DNA from: Granulosicoccus sp965214025
GTDB lineage: Bacteria; Pseudomonadota; Gammaproteobacteria; Granulosicoccales; Granulosicoccaceae
Reading direction: 5' to 3'
DNA: 64,000 nucleotides
Assembly (NCBI GenBank): GCA_965214025.1
Contig: CBDCAW010000020.1
Coordinates: 57,236 to 121,235, forward strand
Position 1 is the first letter of the stretch. Every line of letters starts with the position of its first letter. The position numbers and the translations under genes were made by a program. This document shows positions 53,884 to 62,131 of the stretch, one piece after another. The notes beneath the pieces are model-generated. The model saw only the letters and a program-made list of their open reading frames with translations. It was not told the DNA's origin and ran no database searches.

Positions 53884-55172
53884 CCGAACATATCGGCGGT
53901 GACTGCCGCGTACCACGCAGCTGACTGGCTCGCCGTGCTTCGCCGATGTGCCGGATTCTCTCCGGGCTCGCTGATGAAACTAGCCTGCGCAACGATCTCG
54001 TTCGCGGCACCCGCCGCATAGGTCGCGCCGACACGAACGGCGTCATGTAGAGCCAGCTGGCTCCAGCAGGTATTCACGTAACGCGCCGTCGGTGCTGGCC
54101 GGCCCAGCAGGTCATCGATGATCGCTGCCGACGCGACCCGTGCCTGGCTGTGTGCGGCGAAGGCTGACTTCGGCATCGCACCCGCGCTGCTGGCGTCGCC
54201 GATCACGAAGACCTGCTCATCGAGTGCCGAGCGCATGGAATCTGCCTCGATCGGGCAGAAGCCCGTGTCGTCGGTCAGTTCTGCAAGCCTGGCTATCTGC
54301 CCCGCCCGCTGGGCCGGGATGATGTTGAGCAAGCTGGCGCTGAAATCATCGAAGTCCGTGGAGACCACACCGGCCTCCGCATCGACCCTGACGACACCGC
54401 CATGCAGGTCGGCGGGCAGCCAGTCGATCATGCCAGGGTAGTGGCGTTGCCAGGCCTCGTCGAACAAGGCCTGCTTGGAGAAGCTGCTCTTGCTGTCGAT
54501 GATGGTGATTCGGCTCCTGTCGAAGCGCTTCTGAACGAGCCGATGAGCCATCATCGATGCCCGTTCATACGGCCCGGGCGGGCATCGATACGGATCTGGC
54601 GGTGCCACGATGATCACCTGGTCGCCGTTCTTCAGAGCCTCGAAGCGTTGCCGCAGCACGTTCAGCTGAGCCTCCCCTTTCCAGCCATGCGGCGCCACGA
54701 GCGAAGACGCCACCGAGTAACCCGGCACGCTCCCATGGATGACATCGATACCGGGCGAGAGCAGGAGCCGATCGTAGTCGACCCGCTCGCCCCCCGCGAG
54801 CCTGACCTGCCGCGCGGCCCGATCTATGCCTTGCACCTCGGCTGCCAATACGCGGATTCCCCTTCGGGCGGGCAGCTGCCGATAATCGTGCGTGAGTGAT
54901 CTCAGGTCGCGAAGACCACCGAGATACAGGTTGGAATGGAAACAGGACACATACCTGGCGGACCTCTCGATCAAGGTGATGTCCAACGCATCAGTGGCGT
55001 GCAGAGCCAGCTGCTGCGCGGCACTAGCCCCTCCGGCGCCACCACCGACTATTATGACGCGCGGCCTGACCCGCCGGGGCGAAGGCGTCGCGCCAACCGA
55101 TGCGGCTGCACCGGAGGCGAGCGATGCCGTGAATCGGCGGCGGCCGGACGATTCTGGTTCAAGCTTGCTCAC
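53880..55172 (-). CDS. Flavocytochrome c sulfide dehydrogenase-type flavoprotein (FccB-like), Tat-exported
   Basis: FAD-dependent oxidoreductase of 430 residues, start GTG 55172. A twin-arginine signal (SGRRRFTASLASGAAA, 9-25) predicts folded export to the periplasm. The FAD-binding motif VIIVGGGAGGASAA lies at 39-52. C77 in YVSCFHSN aligns with the cysteine that links FAD covalently in Allochromatium FccB, and C197 (YRCPPG) and C306 (GFCPIEA) with its redox-active disulfide. FccB oxidises sulfide and passes electrons to the cytochrome subunit FccA; no cytochrome gene is adjacent here. A sulfide:quinone reductase-like role is the alternative, but the Tat signal and C77 favour the FccB type. 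It converges on the PhoQ-like gene with a 4-bp overlap. Confidence 0.85.
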   Translation of the reverse strand: MSKLEPESSGRRRFTASLASGAAASVGATPSPRRVRPRVIIVGGGAGGASAAQQLALHATDALDITLIERSARYVSCFHSNLYLGGLRDLRSLTHDYRQLPARRGIRVLAAEVQGIDRAARQVRLAGGERVDYDRLLLSPGIDVIHGSVPGYSVASSLVAPHGWKGEAQLNVLRQRFEALKNGDQVIIVAPPDPYRCPPGPYERASMMAHRLVQKRFDRSRITIIDSKSSFSKQALFDEAWQRHYPGMIDWLPADLHGGVVRVDAEAGVVSTDFDDFSASLLNIIPAQRAGQIARLAELTDDTGFCPIEADSMRSALDEQVFVIGDASSAGAMPKSAFAAHSQARVASAAIIDDLLGRPAPTARYVNTCWSQLALHDAVRVGATYAAGAANEIVAQASFISEPGENPAHRRSTASQSAAWYAAVTADMFG

Positions 55173-55308
55173 GACATGTCGATGTCCTGCTGAAGAATCG
55201 AGATGACCATAACGGCATCACGATCGCCCATCAAGACAACGAACCCCGACCGCCCGGCTGACGAGCTGGTTAAACTTGAATCCTGAACCCCTTCAATAGG
55301 CTGCCGGC

Positions 55309-55980
55309 ATGTCTGATCTTCTCATCGCACCCTCCATCCTGTCTGCCGACTTCGCCAGGCTCGGTGAAGACACCGACGCGGTACTCGCGGCCGGCGCCGA
55401 CATGGTGCATTTCGATGTGATGGACAATCACTATGTGCCGAACCTGAGCTTCGGCCCGCCGATCTGCGAGGCGCTACGGCGCTACGGCATCACCGCACCG
55501 ATCGATGTGCACCTGATGGTCAAGCCGGTGGATCGCATCATTCCGGACTTTGCCGCGGCCGGTGCCACCTACATCACCTTTCACCCGGAAGCCACGGAAC
55601 ACGTCGATCGCTCGTTGCAACTGATCCGCGAGAACGGCTGCAAGGCCGGGCTGGTGTTCAACCCGGCAACCAGCCTGAGTTGGCTGGATCATGTCATGGA
55701 CAAGATCGACCTGATCCTGTTGATGTCAGTCAACCCCGGCTATGGAGGCCAGAGCTTTCTCGACTCCACATTGCCCAAACTGCAGCAGGCACGCCAGCGG
55801 ATCGAAGCCAGCGGTCGAGCCATCCGGCTGGAGGTGGATGGCGGCGTGAAGGTGGACAACATAGGCAGGATCGCCGCGGCCGGAGCGGATACCTTCGTTG
55901 CTGGCTCTGCAATCTTCGGTAGTGACGACTATGCGCAAGTGATCAGCCGCATGCGTAGCGCGATGGCTGGTGCTTTGTAA
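55309..55980 (+). CDS. rpe: Ribulose-phosphate 3-epimerase
   Basis: Interconverts ribulose 5-phosphate and xylulose 5-phosphate in the pentose phosphate pathway. The 223 residues form the usual TIM barrel: IAPSILSADFARLGED, HFDVMDNHYVPNLSFGP with the metal histidine and catalytic aspartate, DVHLMVKPVD, LMSVNPGYGGQSF, and EVDGGVKVDNI near the end with the second catalytic aspartate. No gph or trpE gene follows, unlike many relatives. Confidence 0.96.
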   Translation: MSDLLIAPSILSADFARLGEDTDAVLAAGADMVHFDVMDNHYVPNLSFGPPICEALRRYGITAPIDVHLMVKPVDRIIPDFAAAGATYITFHPEATEHVDRSLQLIRENGCKAGLVFNPATSLSWLDHVMDKIDLILLMSVNPGYGGQSFLDSTLPKLQQARQRIEASGRAIRLEVDGGVKVDNIGRIAAAGADTFVAGSAIFGSDDYAQVISRMRSAMAGAL

Positions 55981-56042
55981 CGAATGGCGCATCGACGTCA
56001 TGGGATAAGACCCCTGACTCGCGACGTTGATTGGGCGCCAGG

Positions 56043-56867
56043 CTAGGGACGCGCGATGATGTACCCCAGCCAGCAGCCGTAGTCTTCGGCCTCATCGGTG
56101 GCCACGTATTCATCGAGTGGTTCATCGGTTTCGGCATCGAATTCCTGTCGGTACACGATGGTTTCGGAAAAACCGGCCTCGTCGAGAATCTCGCGCAACT
56201 CACGCGCTCCCCATACCCGCCAAGTGTAGCTGAACGCTTTCTTCAGCTTCGACTTGTCGGGAAAATGGAAGTGGATATGGCACTTCAGCTCGTTGGTGAT
56301 CGCATTGAACTCCGCCTGCTCCCAGATGTACTTGAAGCCCTCCACCTTGCGCTTCTCCTTCTGCGTCTGATAACACTCGGAACCACCGAACACATCGAGA
56401 AAAAGCAACCCGTCTTCCACCAATGCCGCATGGGCCGAACGGAAGTAGGCGAGCATCATCTTGCGCTCCTGGAAGAACCAGTAGCTGAAATTATAGGCCT
56501 GCAGCACGTCGACCCGCTCCGTACTCACCTCACGCACGTCGCCCTGCACCAGCGACAGCCGCTTCTGCTGTGCATGGGTCAGCCTTGACACATTGTGTTC
56601 ACGTGCCCAGGCCAGCACCCCGGCGTCGATATCCACGGCGATGGCACTGTTCGTCCGGTTACGCTTCACCCATTCGACGGAGGAGATCGCGGTGCCACAG
56701 AAATCCTCACGCATGGAGCGCGGCTTGCGGCCGGTGAGTTCCTTGAAGGTCGTGTCGATGAAGTCGAGTTCGAACCCGGGGTTCTGCACCGACGCCTGAT
56801 ACAGCTGATGCCTATCGGCCTGATCGGCCATCGTACGCGGTTTGCGGCTTGCACTACCCATGGACAT
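56043..56867 (-). CDS. SAM-dependent methyltransferase
   Basis: Class I methyltransferase of about 274 residues from the ATG at 56867 (56861 and 56831 are alternatives). The SAM-binding region is recognisable but diverged: SMREDFCGTAISSVEWV (motif I, with FCGTA in place of the usual GxGxG), AIAVDIDAGVLAWA (strand 2 acidic), VQGDVREVSTERVDVLQAYNFSYWFF, and LVEDGLLFLDVFGGSE. The FCGTG/FCGTA motif is known from a group of bacterial and archaeal methyltransferases of unknown substrate. It follows the ABC permease gene by 23 bp on the same strand, so it may modify what that exporter carries. Confidence 0.8.
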   Translation of the reverse strand: MSMGSASRKPRTMADQADRHQLYQASVQNPGFELDFIDTTFKELTGRKPRSMREDFCGTAISSVEWVKRNRTNSAIAVDIDAGVLAWAREHNVSRLTHAQQKRLSLVQGDVREVSTERVDVLQAYNFSYWFFQERKMMLAYFRSAHAALVEDGLLFLDVFGGSECYQTQKEKRKVEGFKYIWEQAEFNAITNELKCHIHFHFPDKSKLKKAFSYTWRVWGARELREILDEAGFSETIVYRQEFDAETDEPLDEYVATDEAEDYGCWLGYIIARP

Positions 56868-56890
56868 CTCGTGCTCGGCAGGATGTGGAG

Positions 56891-57685
56891 CTACTGCTTG
56901 ATGCCGACGCCACGCCGCAGCAGTATCAGCGAAATCGTTCCCAGCAGTGCGATGAACATCGTGACCATGGCGAAACTCTGCCATATCGCGATGTCGCTGG
57001 TGCCGAGTATGCCGTATCTGAAGCCGTTGATCATGTAGAGCACAGGATTGAGCAGGGACAAGGTCTGCCACACGTCAGGCAGCAGACTGATGGAATAGAA
57101 GATGCCACCCAGGTAGGTCAGTGGCGTAAGAATGAAGTTGGGCACGATCGAGATGTCGTCGAACGACTTCGCATACACCGCGTTGATGAAACCGCCGAGC
57201 GAGAACATCACCGACGTCAGGAAGGCCATGGCGATCGTGATCAGAGGGTGCAGCGGCATGGCTTCGGTGAAGCTCAGGGCCGCCACAGCTACCAAGGCCC
57301 CGACCAGCAAACCCCGTGCGACGCCGCCGCAGATGAAACCTGCGAGAATGGTGACGTTACTGATCGGCGACACCAGCATCTCCTCGATATAGCTCTGGAA
57401 CTTCGAACCGAAGAACGACGAGACCACGTTGGAATAGGAATTGATGATGATCGCCATCATGATCAGGCCGGGCACGATGAAATCGAGGTACGGCACACCG
57501 TCCATCTCCCGAATGCGTGCACCGATCAGACCACCGAAGATCAGCATGTAGAGCAGCGCATTGATCGCAGGCGGCACGATCGTCTGCACCCAGATTCGGC
57601 TGAACCGGCGGATCTCCTTGCGCACGATCGTCACGAACGCGATTCGATTTGCCTGTGCCGGATTGAAGGTCGGCGCCTGGCTCAT
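56891..57685 (-). CDS. ABC-2 type transporter permease
   Basis: Membrane subunit of an exporter, 264 residues with six predicted helices, starting MSQAPTFNPAQANRIAFVTIVRKEIRRF and containing IWVQTIVPPAINALLYMLIFGGLIGARI and FIVPGLIMMAIIINSYSNVVSSFF in part. This resembles E. coli YadH. It overlaps the ATPase gene by 4 bp. Substrate unknown; candidates include polysaccharide, lipid or drug. Confidence 0.88.
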   Translation of the reverse strand: MSQAPTFNPAQANRIAFVTIVRKEIRRFSRIWVQTIVPPAINALLYMLIFGGLIGARIREMDGVPYLDFIVPGLIMMAIIINSYSNVVSSFFGSKFQSYIEEMLVSPISNVTILAGFICGGVARGLLVGALVAVAALSFTEAMPLHPLITIAMAFLTSVMFSLGGFINAVYAKSFDDISIVPNFILTPLTYLGGIFYSISLLPDVWQTLSLLNPVLYMINGFRYGILGTSDIAIWQSFAMVTMFIALLGTISLILLRRGVGIKQ

Positions 57686-58662
57686 GCCGCGACCTCCGCA
57701 TCTGCGGCATCAACGGTGCGGCCAGGCTGGGCGGAGGCACCGGTCGACTCGTTTTCGTGAACCAACCGCAGGAAGAACTCCTCGAGGCGATTCGACTTGT
57801 TGCGCATGCTGGTAATCTCGACCTGCTGCGCACTGAGCGCCGTGAACAGATCGTTCACGGTATGTCCCTTGGGCACATCGACCTCCAGCCTGCCATCGTC
57901 TCGCGAACGGGCCGCATAGGGCGACAGGTCCAGATCCGGCGGTGGCGGGCTGCGCACGTCGAGCACGAAGGTTTCCATCATGGAACGACTGAGTAGCTGG
58001 GATACCTCACCCTGCTCCACGATCTCGCCGTGGTTGATGATCGCGACGTTGCGGCACAGTGCTTCCGCCTCTTCGAGGTAGTGGGTGGTGAGAATGATCG
58101 TGGTGCCCTGCTTGGCATTCAGCTCACCGAGGAATTCCCACATGGATCGGCGGATCTCGATATCAACACCGGCGGTCGGCTCATCGAGTATCAGCAGTTT
58201 CGGTTCGTGAATCAGTGCACGCGCGATCATCAGTCGCCGTTTCATACCACCGGAAAGTTCACGCGCCGGGGTGCGGCGCTTGCCCCACAGATCAAGCTGG
58301 CGCAGGTACCGCTCACCTCGGCGGCGTGCCTCACGTCGGCCGATACCGTTGTAGCCCGCCACGTTGATGAGCGTATCGAGGACAGGTTCGAATACATTGA
58401 AGTTGAACTCCTGAGGCACCAGGCCGATCGTCGCCTTGACCACCTCGGGTTCTTCGTCCAGATCGTGGCCGAACACCTCGACCGAACCGGCACTCTTGTT
58501 CACCAGTGAGCTGATGATGCCGATGGCCGTGGACTTGCCGGCACCGTTCGGCCCCAGCAAGGCGAAAAAGTCGCCAGCGCGTACATCCAGATCGATACCT
58601 TTCAGCGCCTGCACATCGCTGCCGTAGGTCTTGGTCAGGCCGTTCAATGAGAGTGCGTTCAT
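57682..58662 (-). CDS. ABC transporter ATP-binding protein (YadG-like)
   Basis: ATPase subunit of 326 residues from the ATG at 58662; an upstream start at 58698 would add 12 residues. Motifs are Walker A GPNGAGKST, signature LSGGMKRRLMIARALI, and Walker B LLILDEPTAGVDIE. The C-terminal 90 residues follow the YadG pattern, ending with a low-complexity Ala/Glu-rich tail. It forms an operon with the permease (4-bp overlap) and methyltransferase downstream. Confidence 0.9.
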   Translation of the reverse strand: MNALSLNGLTKTYGSDVQALKGIDLDVRAGDFFALLGPNGAGKSTAIGIISSLVNKSAGSVEVFGHDLDEEPEVVKATIGLVPQEFNFNVFEPVLDTLINVAGYNGIGRREARRRGERYLRQLDLWGKRRTPARELSGGMKRRLMIARALIHEPKLLILDEPTAGVDIEIRRSMWEFLGELNAKQGTTIILTTHYLEEAEALCRNVAIINHGEIVEQGEVSQLLSRSMMETFVLDVRSPPPPDLDLSPYAARSRDDGRLEVDVPKGHTVNDLFTALSAQQVEITSMRNKSNRLEEFFLRLVHENESTGASAQPGRTVDAADAEVAA

Positions 58663-58718
58663 GGGGCCGTAATGTGGGGCCATTCGGTGGCTAGTCAACG
58701 GCTACCGGGAACAGGGCT

Positions 58719-59747
58719 TCAGGGTGCGGCAGAGGCGACCGCGGTGGCCGTCGTCATGGCGATAGGGTCGCTGCGCAAGCTCGCAGCACCGAGACGGTTC
58801 GCCAGGCGTGTGGCAGCTACATAGCGCCTGCGATTGGCCCGCACGCGCTCGACGTAGCGCTGCGTTTCCGGATAGGGCGGCACGCCTCCGTACCGCAATA
58901 CCGAGCCAGGTCCTGCATTGTAAGCAGCCAGAGCCAGTGCTTCGTCATCGAAGCGCTGGTGCAGACGAGCCAGATAGCGGATACCGCCATCGAGATTCTG
59001 CAGCGGATCAGACGGATCAGCCACGCCGAGCCACGCCGCGGTAAGAGGCATGAGCTGCATCAGTCCATGGGCACCCGCCGGTGAAGTCGCGCCAGGATCG
59101 AAGCACGACTCCTCCGTGATCACCGCCTTCACCAGGCTGGCACTGACGCCGTGACGCATCGACAGCTCGATGATCTTCGCATCCCAGCTGGCCACCCGTT
59201 CGGCGAGTTCCCACGTCGACAGACCCATGCAGCCGACGTCCGGAGCCACCTCGGTTCGGCCGGCCCCTACCTCGAGTCTCACCATCCGAGTGTACGGCTT
59301 GTAGCGAGGCTGCGTCCGGCCCGTCTCGATGTGCGGGAAACCGACGCCCGGGAATCCGAACATCCCGTACCGGGCGGTGACACTCGGCCGGTCGCTGGTA
59401 GCGGTAACTTCGGTTTCGACAACCGTTGCCGATGGTCGCACCGTGCGCACGATCGGCCGGGCACCGGCGGGTGTCAGCCCCCTGTCAGTACGCTCCCAGG
59501 CAGGTCGATCTCGATATTCGACGGACGTTTCGAGTGGCCGATCGACGGTGAAGCCGAGAATCAGCAACGTGAGCGCCGAAAGAGTCAGCGCCCGTAATCG
59601 AATTCGAGTGATCAGCGAAATCCCGCTACACAGGCGTGCAGCGCCTGTGCTGTTCGCACCCTGAAAAGCAGTCGAGTGGCCCGAAGATGTCGCTGAGGAG
59701 AAATGACCAGGCGTGAACAAGAGGCTTCGTGGGATACATGGGGTCAA
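58719..59747 (-). CDS. SLT-domain lytic transglycosylase
   Basis: Cell-wall enzyme cleaving the MurNAc-GlcNAc bond of peptidoglycan to form 1,6-anhydro ends. The frame starts at TTG 59747 (342 residues); no ATG or GTG lies before the membrane helix, so the true start is uncertain and could be another TTG at 59720. A single helix (about 52-69, RALTLSALTLLILGFTV) anchors it in the inner membrane or acts as a signal. The SLT domain (about 195-310) has the catalytic glutamate in VITEESCFDPGATSPAGAHGLMQLMP and the AYNAGPG motif. The region between (70-190) is unusually variable. It belongs to the MltC/Slt70 family 1 group. Confidence 0.85.
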   Translation of the reverse strand: MTPCIPRSLLFTPGHFSSATSSGHSTAFQGANSTGAARLCSGISLITRIRLRALTLSALTLLILGFTVDRPLETSVEYRDRPAWERTDRGLTPAGARPIVRTVRPSATVVETEVTATSDRPSVTARYGMFGFPGVGFPHIETGRTQPRYKPYTRMVRLEVGAGRTEVAPDVGCMGLSTWELAERVASWDAKIIELSMRHGVSASLVKAVITEESCFDPGATSPAGAHGLMQLMPLTAAWLGVADPSDPLQNLDGGIRYLARLHQRFDDEALALAAYNAGPGSVLRYGGVPPYPETQRYVERVRANRRRYVAATRLANRLGAASLRSDPIAMTTATAVASAAP

Positions 59748-59960
59748 GACTGACGCTATCGGCCAGCCGCGCCCGATCCGAGAGCCGACAAGTCAAGCAT
59801 CACAGATCAGCTGTGAGCCATTCGCCGTTGCCTCCGCTCGACTTGCCGACCGCATCACCCGTTGCCGATCGAAAGATCGCACTCGAAGCGGGAACATCTC
59901 GCTGCATCGGTTTCTACCGCGCAGCCCCCGGGAGCCTGCCATCGGGGCCCTTCGCCATGA

Positions 59961-60518
59961 CTACTGAAGCGGCTTGCGCTCCTTCTGCCAAAGTACCTCC
60001 TGACCTCCATCATGCCGCGCCAGCACGCGCGCGATCACGAAGAGCAGATCGGACAGGCGATTGAGGTATCGAACACTGAAGGGCGGTACCTCTTCGGTGC
60101 GCCCGAGAAGCACCACCAGGCGTTCCGCCCGGCGGCACACGGTGCGCGCCAGGTGGCAGATCGCGGCGCCTTGCGAACCACCCGGCAAGATGAACTCTTT
60201 CAACGCGGGCAGCTCTTCGTTGAATTCGTCGAGTCGATGTTCCAGCCAATCGACATGCACCTGTTCGATCACCTGATGGCCGGGAATGCAAAGCTCGCCG
60301 CCGAGGTCGAACAGATGGTGCTGAACTTCATGCAGCACGGAGCGAACCGCGTCGGGCACCGGCTGTGCGAGCAACAGGCCGAGCAGGCTGTTCAGCTCAT
60401 CGGTGGTGCCGTAGGCACTGACCCGAGCACCGTCCTTGTCGGTGCGGGTGCCATCTCCCAGCCCGGTGGTACCGTCGTCACCGGTACGCGTGTAAATCTT
60501 CGACAGCCTGTGCCCCAT
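59961..60518 (-). CDS. PduO-type corrinoid adenosyltransferase
   Basis: Transfers the adenosyl group of ATP to cob(I)alamin, making coenzyme B12 (adenosylcobalamin). The 185 residues match the PduO/MMAB family: N-terminal KIYTRTGDDGTTGLGDGTR with the ATP loop, GTTDELNS, and the helical bundle ending RYLNRLSDLLFVIAR. The family is needed for B12-dependent enzymes such as methylmalonyl-CoA mutase; none is in this window. Upstream on the minus strand, 54 bp away, is the AcuI-type reductase. The 213 bp before the transglycosylase start hold nothing recognised. Confidence 0.93.
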   Translation of the reverse strand: MGHRLSKIYTRTGDDGTTGLGDGTRTDKDGARVSAYGTTDELNSLLGLLLAQPVPDAVRSVLHEVQHHLFDLGGELCIPGHQVIEQVHVDWLEHRLDEFNEELPALKEFILPGGSQGAAICHLARTVCRRAERLVVLLGRTEEVPPFSVRYLNRLSDLLFVIARVLARHDGGQEVLWQKERKPLQ

Positions 60519-60572
60519 CTCTACCTGTGCCCCCTCTGTATGTGCCTCACGAGCCCTGATCCGGTGTCGCAG

Positions 60573-61568
60573 CTATGCGTTGATCTGCACTACGGTACGG
60601 CCCGTCACCTGGCCATTCACATACGCGTCGAAGGCATCCGGCAGATCCTTGAACGCTACGGTCTCTGCTGCGATGCGATCGAGCTTGTCCGGCTTGAGGT
60701 CGGTAGCGAGTCGCTGCCACAGCCGATCACGCAAGTTGTCGGGCATGTCGATACTGTTGCAGCCCAGCAGGCTGACACCGCGCAAGATGAAGGGCATCAC
60801 CGTCGTCTTGAGCGACGTACCGCCCGCCAGGCCGATGCTTGCGATGTTGCCCCACGGTTTGGTGGTGCTGCACAGCCAGGTCAGGGTCTCGCCACCGACG
60901 CTGTCGATGGCACCGGCCCAGATTGCGGCCTCCAGCGCTCGTGGCGGTTTCTCGCCCGGCTCGTGGCGCCCGATGACCTCACCGGCACCCAATGACCGGA
61001 GGTAGTCGGCGGCCACGCTCTTGCCGGAGCTTGCCGTCACCTGCAGACCGCTCTGCGCCAAGAGGTTGATGGCGATGCTACCGACACCCCCGGTAGCGCC
61101 GGTGACCAGTACCGGACCTTCGACATCACGCTGGTGATTGTCTTCCATGCGTACGAGTGCCAGGGCAGCCGTGAACCCCGCCGTACCGATTGCCATGGTC
61201 TCACGCAAGGACAACCCGTCAGGCAGCTGCCGCAGGCAACGCGCCGGCAAGCGGGCTTTCTCCGCATAGCCACCGTCCAGGGTCTCCGAGAGCCCGAAAC
61301 CGCAGGTGAAAACGGCGTCGCCGACGGCGAACCGCTCATCGGACGATTCGAGCACATGACCGGCCACGTCGATACCGCCATTGAGTTCGGGTACGCGCAG
61401 AATCTTGCCCTTGCCGGTCGCCGCCAATGCATCCTTGTAATTGATGCCGGACCAGGCGACTTCGATGACGACGTCACCGTCGGTAAGGGCATCCACGCTC
61501 ATCTGTTCGAATCCGGCGGAGAACGCATCGCCATCTGCGTGAATGCGGAACGCCTTGAATGTCGTCAT
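60573..61568 (-). CDS. Acryloyl-CoA reductase / MDR quinone oxidoreductase (AcuI/YhdH family)
   Basis: NADPH-dependent medium-chain reductase, 331 residues. The YhdH/AcuI family reduces acryloyl-CoA to propionyl-CoA, detoxifying acrylate from DMSP and 3-hydroxypropionate breakdown. Visible are the N-terminal substrate region AWSGINYKDALAATGKG, PELNGGIDVAGHV, and the NADPH site VLVTGATGGVGSIAINLLA (about 153-171). No zinc-binding cysteines are present. A PduO-type adenosyltransferase gene follows on the same strand; propionyl-CoA metabolism could link them, but the link is only contextual. Confidence 0.87.
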   Translation of the reverse strand: MTTFKAFRIHADGDAFSAGFEQMSVDALTDGDVVIEVAWSGINYKDALAATGKGKILRVPELNGGIDVAGHVLESSDERFAVGDAVFTCGFGLSETLDGGYAEKARLPARCLRQLPDGLSLRETMAIGTAGFTAALALVRMEDNHQRDVEGPVLVTGATGGVGSIAINLLAQSGLQVTASSGKSVAADYLRSLGAGEVIGRHEPGEKPPRALEAAIWAGAIDSVGGETLTWLCSTTKPWGNIASIGLAGGTSLKTTVMPFILRGVSLLGCNSIDMPDNLRDRLWQRLATDLKPDKLDRIAAETVAFKDLPDAFDAYVNGQVTGRTVVQINA

Positions 61569-61741
61569 GAGTGGCCTGCTTGCGGGTTGCCTCTGATCGG
61601 CTCAGACGCTAACCGGTTTGCCCCGGCCCGTGCAAGCCTTCGGGATGGCTATACTGACCTGCACACCGGCGCCGAGCGCGCGGTGATGATAACAACCGGT
61701 GATGCAAGGCCACCAGTACAGGATCACACAGAGGCGATCAT

Positions 61742-62117
61742 ATGAGCGATGAAACGCTGTTCAGCAAGATCATCAGCAGGGAAATTCCGGCGGACATCCT
61801 GTACCAGGACGACCTGGTCACCGCCTTTCGGGACATCAACCCGCAGCGTCCGACGCATGTGCTGATAGTGCCCAACCGCATCATCCCCACGGCAGACGAT
61901 ATCGTGAGCGACGATGAAACCGGCACTGGGTCGGATGCTCAGCGTGGCTCAGCGTCTGGCAAGAGACGCCGGCATTGCCGAGCACGGGTACCGGCTCATC
62001 ATCAACTGCCGGGAACACGGTCGGCAAGAGGTGCAACACTTGCATTTGCATCTGGTAGGCGGTGCCGACTGCGGCCCGATGATGCACCCGACGGATATAC
62101 CGAACGCAGGCGCTTGA
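61742..62117 (+). pseudogene. HIT-family (HinT-like) nucleotide phosphoramidase, single-base frameshift
   Basis: The first 59 codons from the ATG at 61742 give ETLFSKIISREIPADILYQD, IPTADDIVSDDE, exactly like HinT. The frame then shifts. Dropping one A from the AAA at 61917-61919 restores PALGRMLSVAQRLARDAGIAEHGYRLI, then GRQEVQHLHLHLVGG with the catalytic histidine triad, and a proper end at 62117 for a protein of about 124 residues. HinT hydrolyses adenosine-5'-monophosphoramidates. Without the correction the product ends in Arg-rich sequence at 62128. A true mutation, a sequencing error in a short A-run, or programmed frameshifting would all give this picture; an error is the simplest guess given a second frameshift 1 kb away. 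Confidence 0.9.
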
Positions 62118-62131
62118 TGGCGGGTTGAAAC

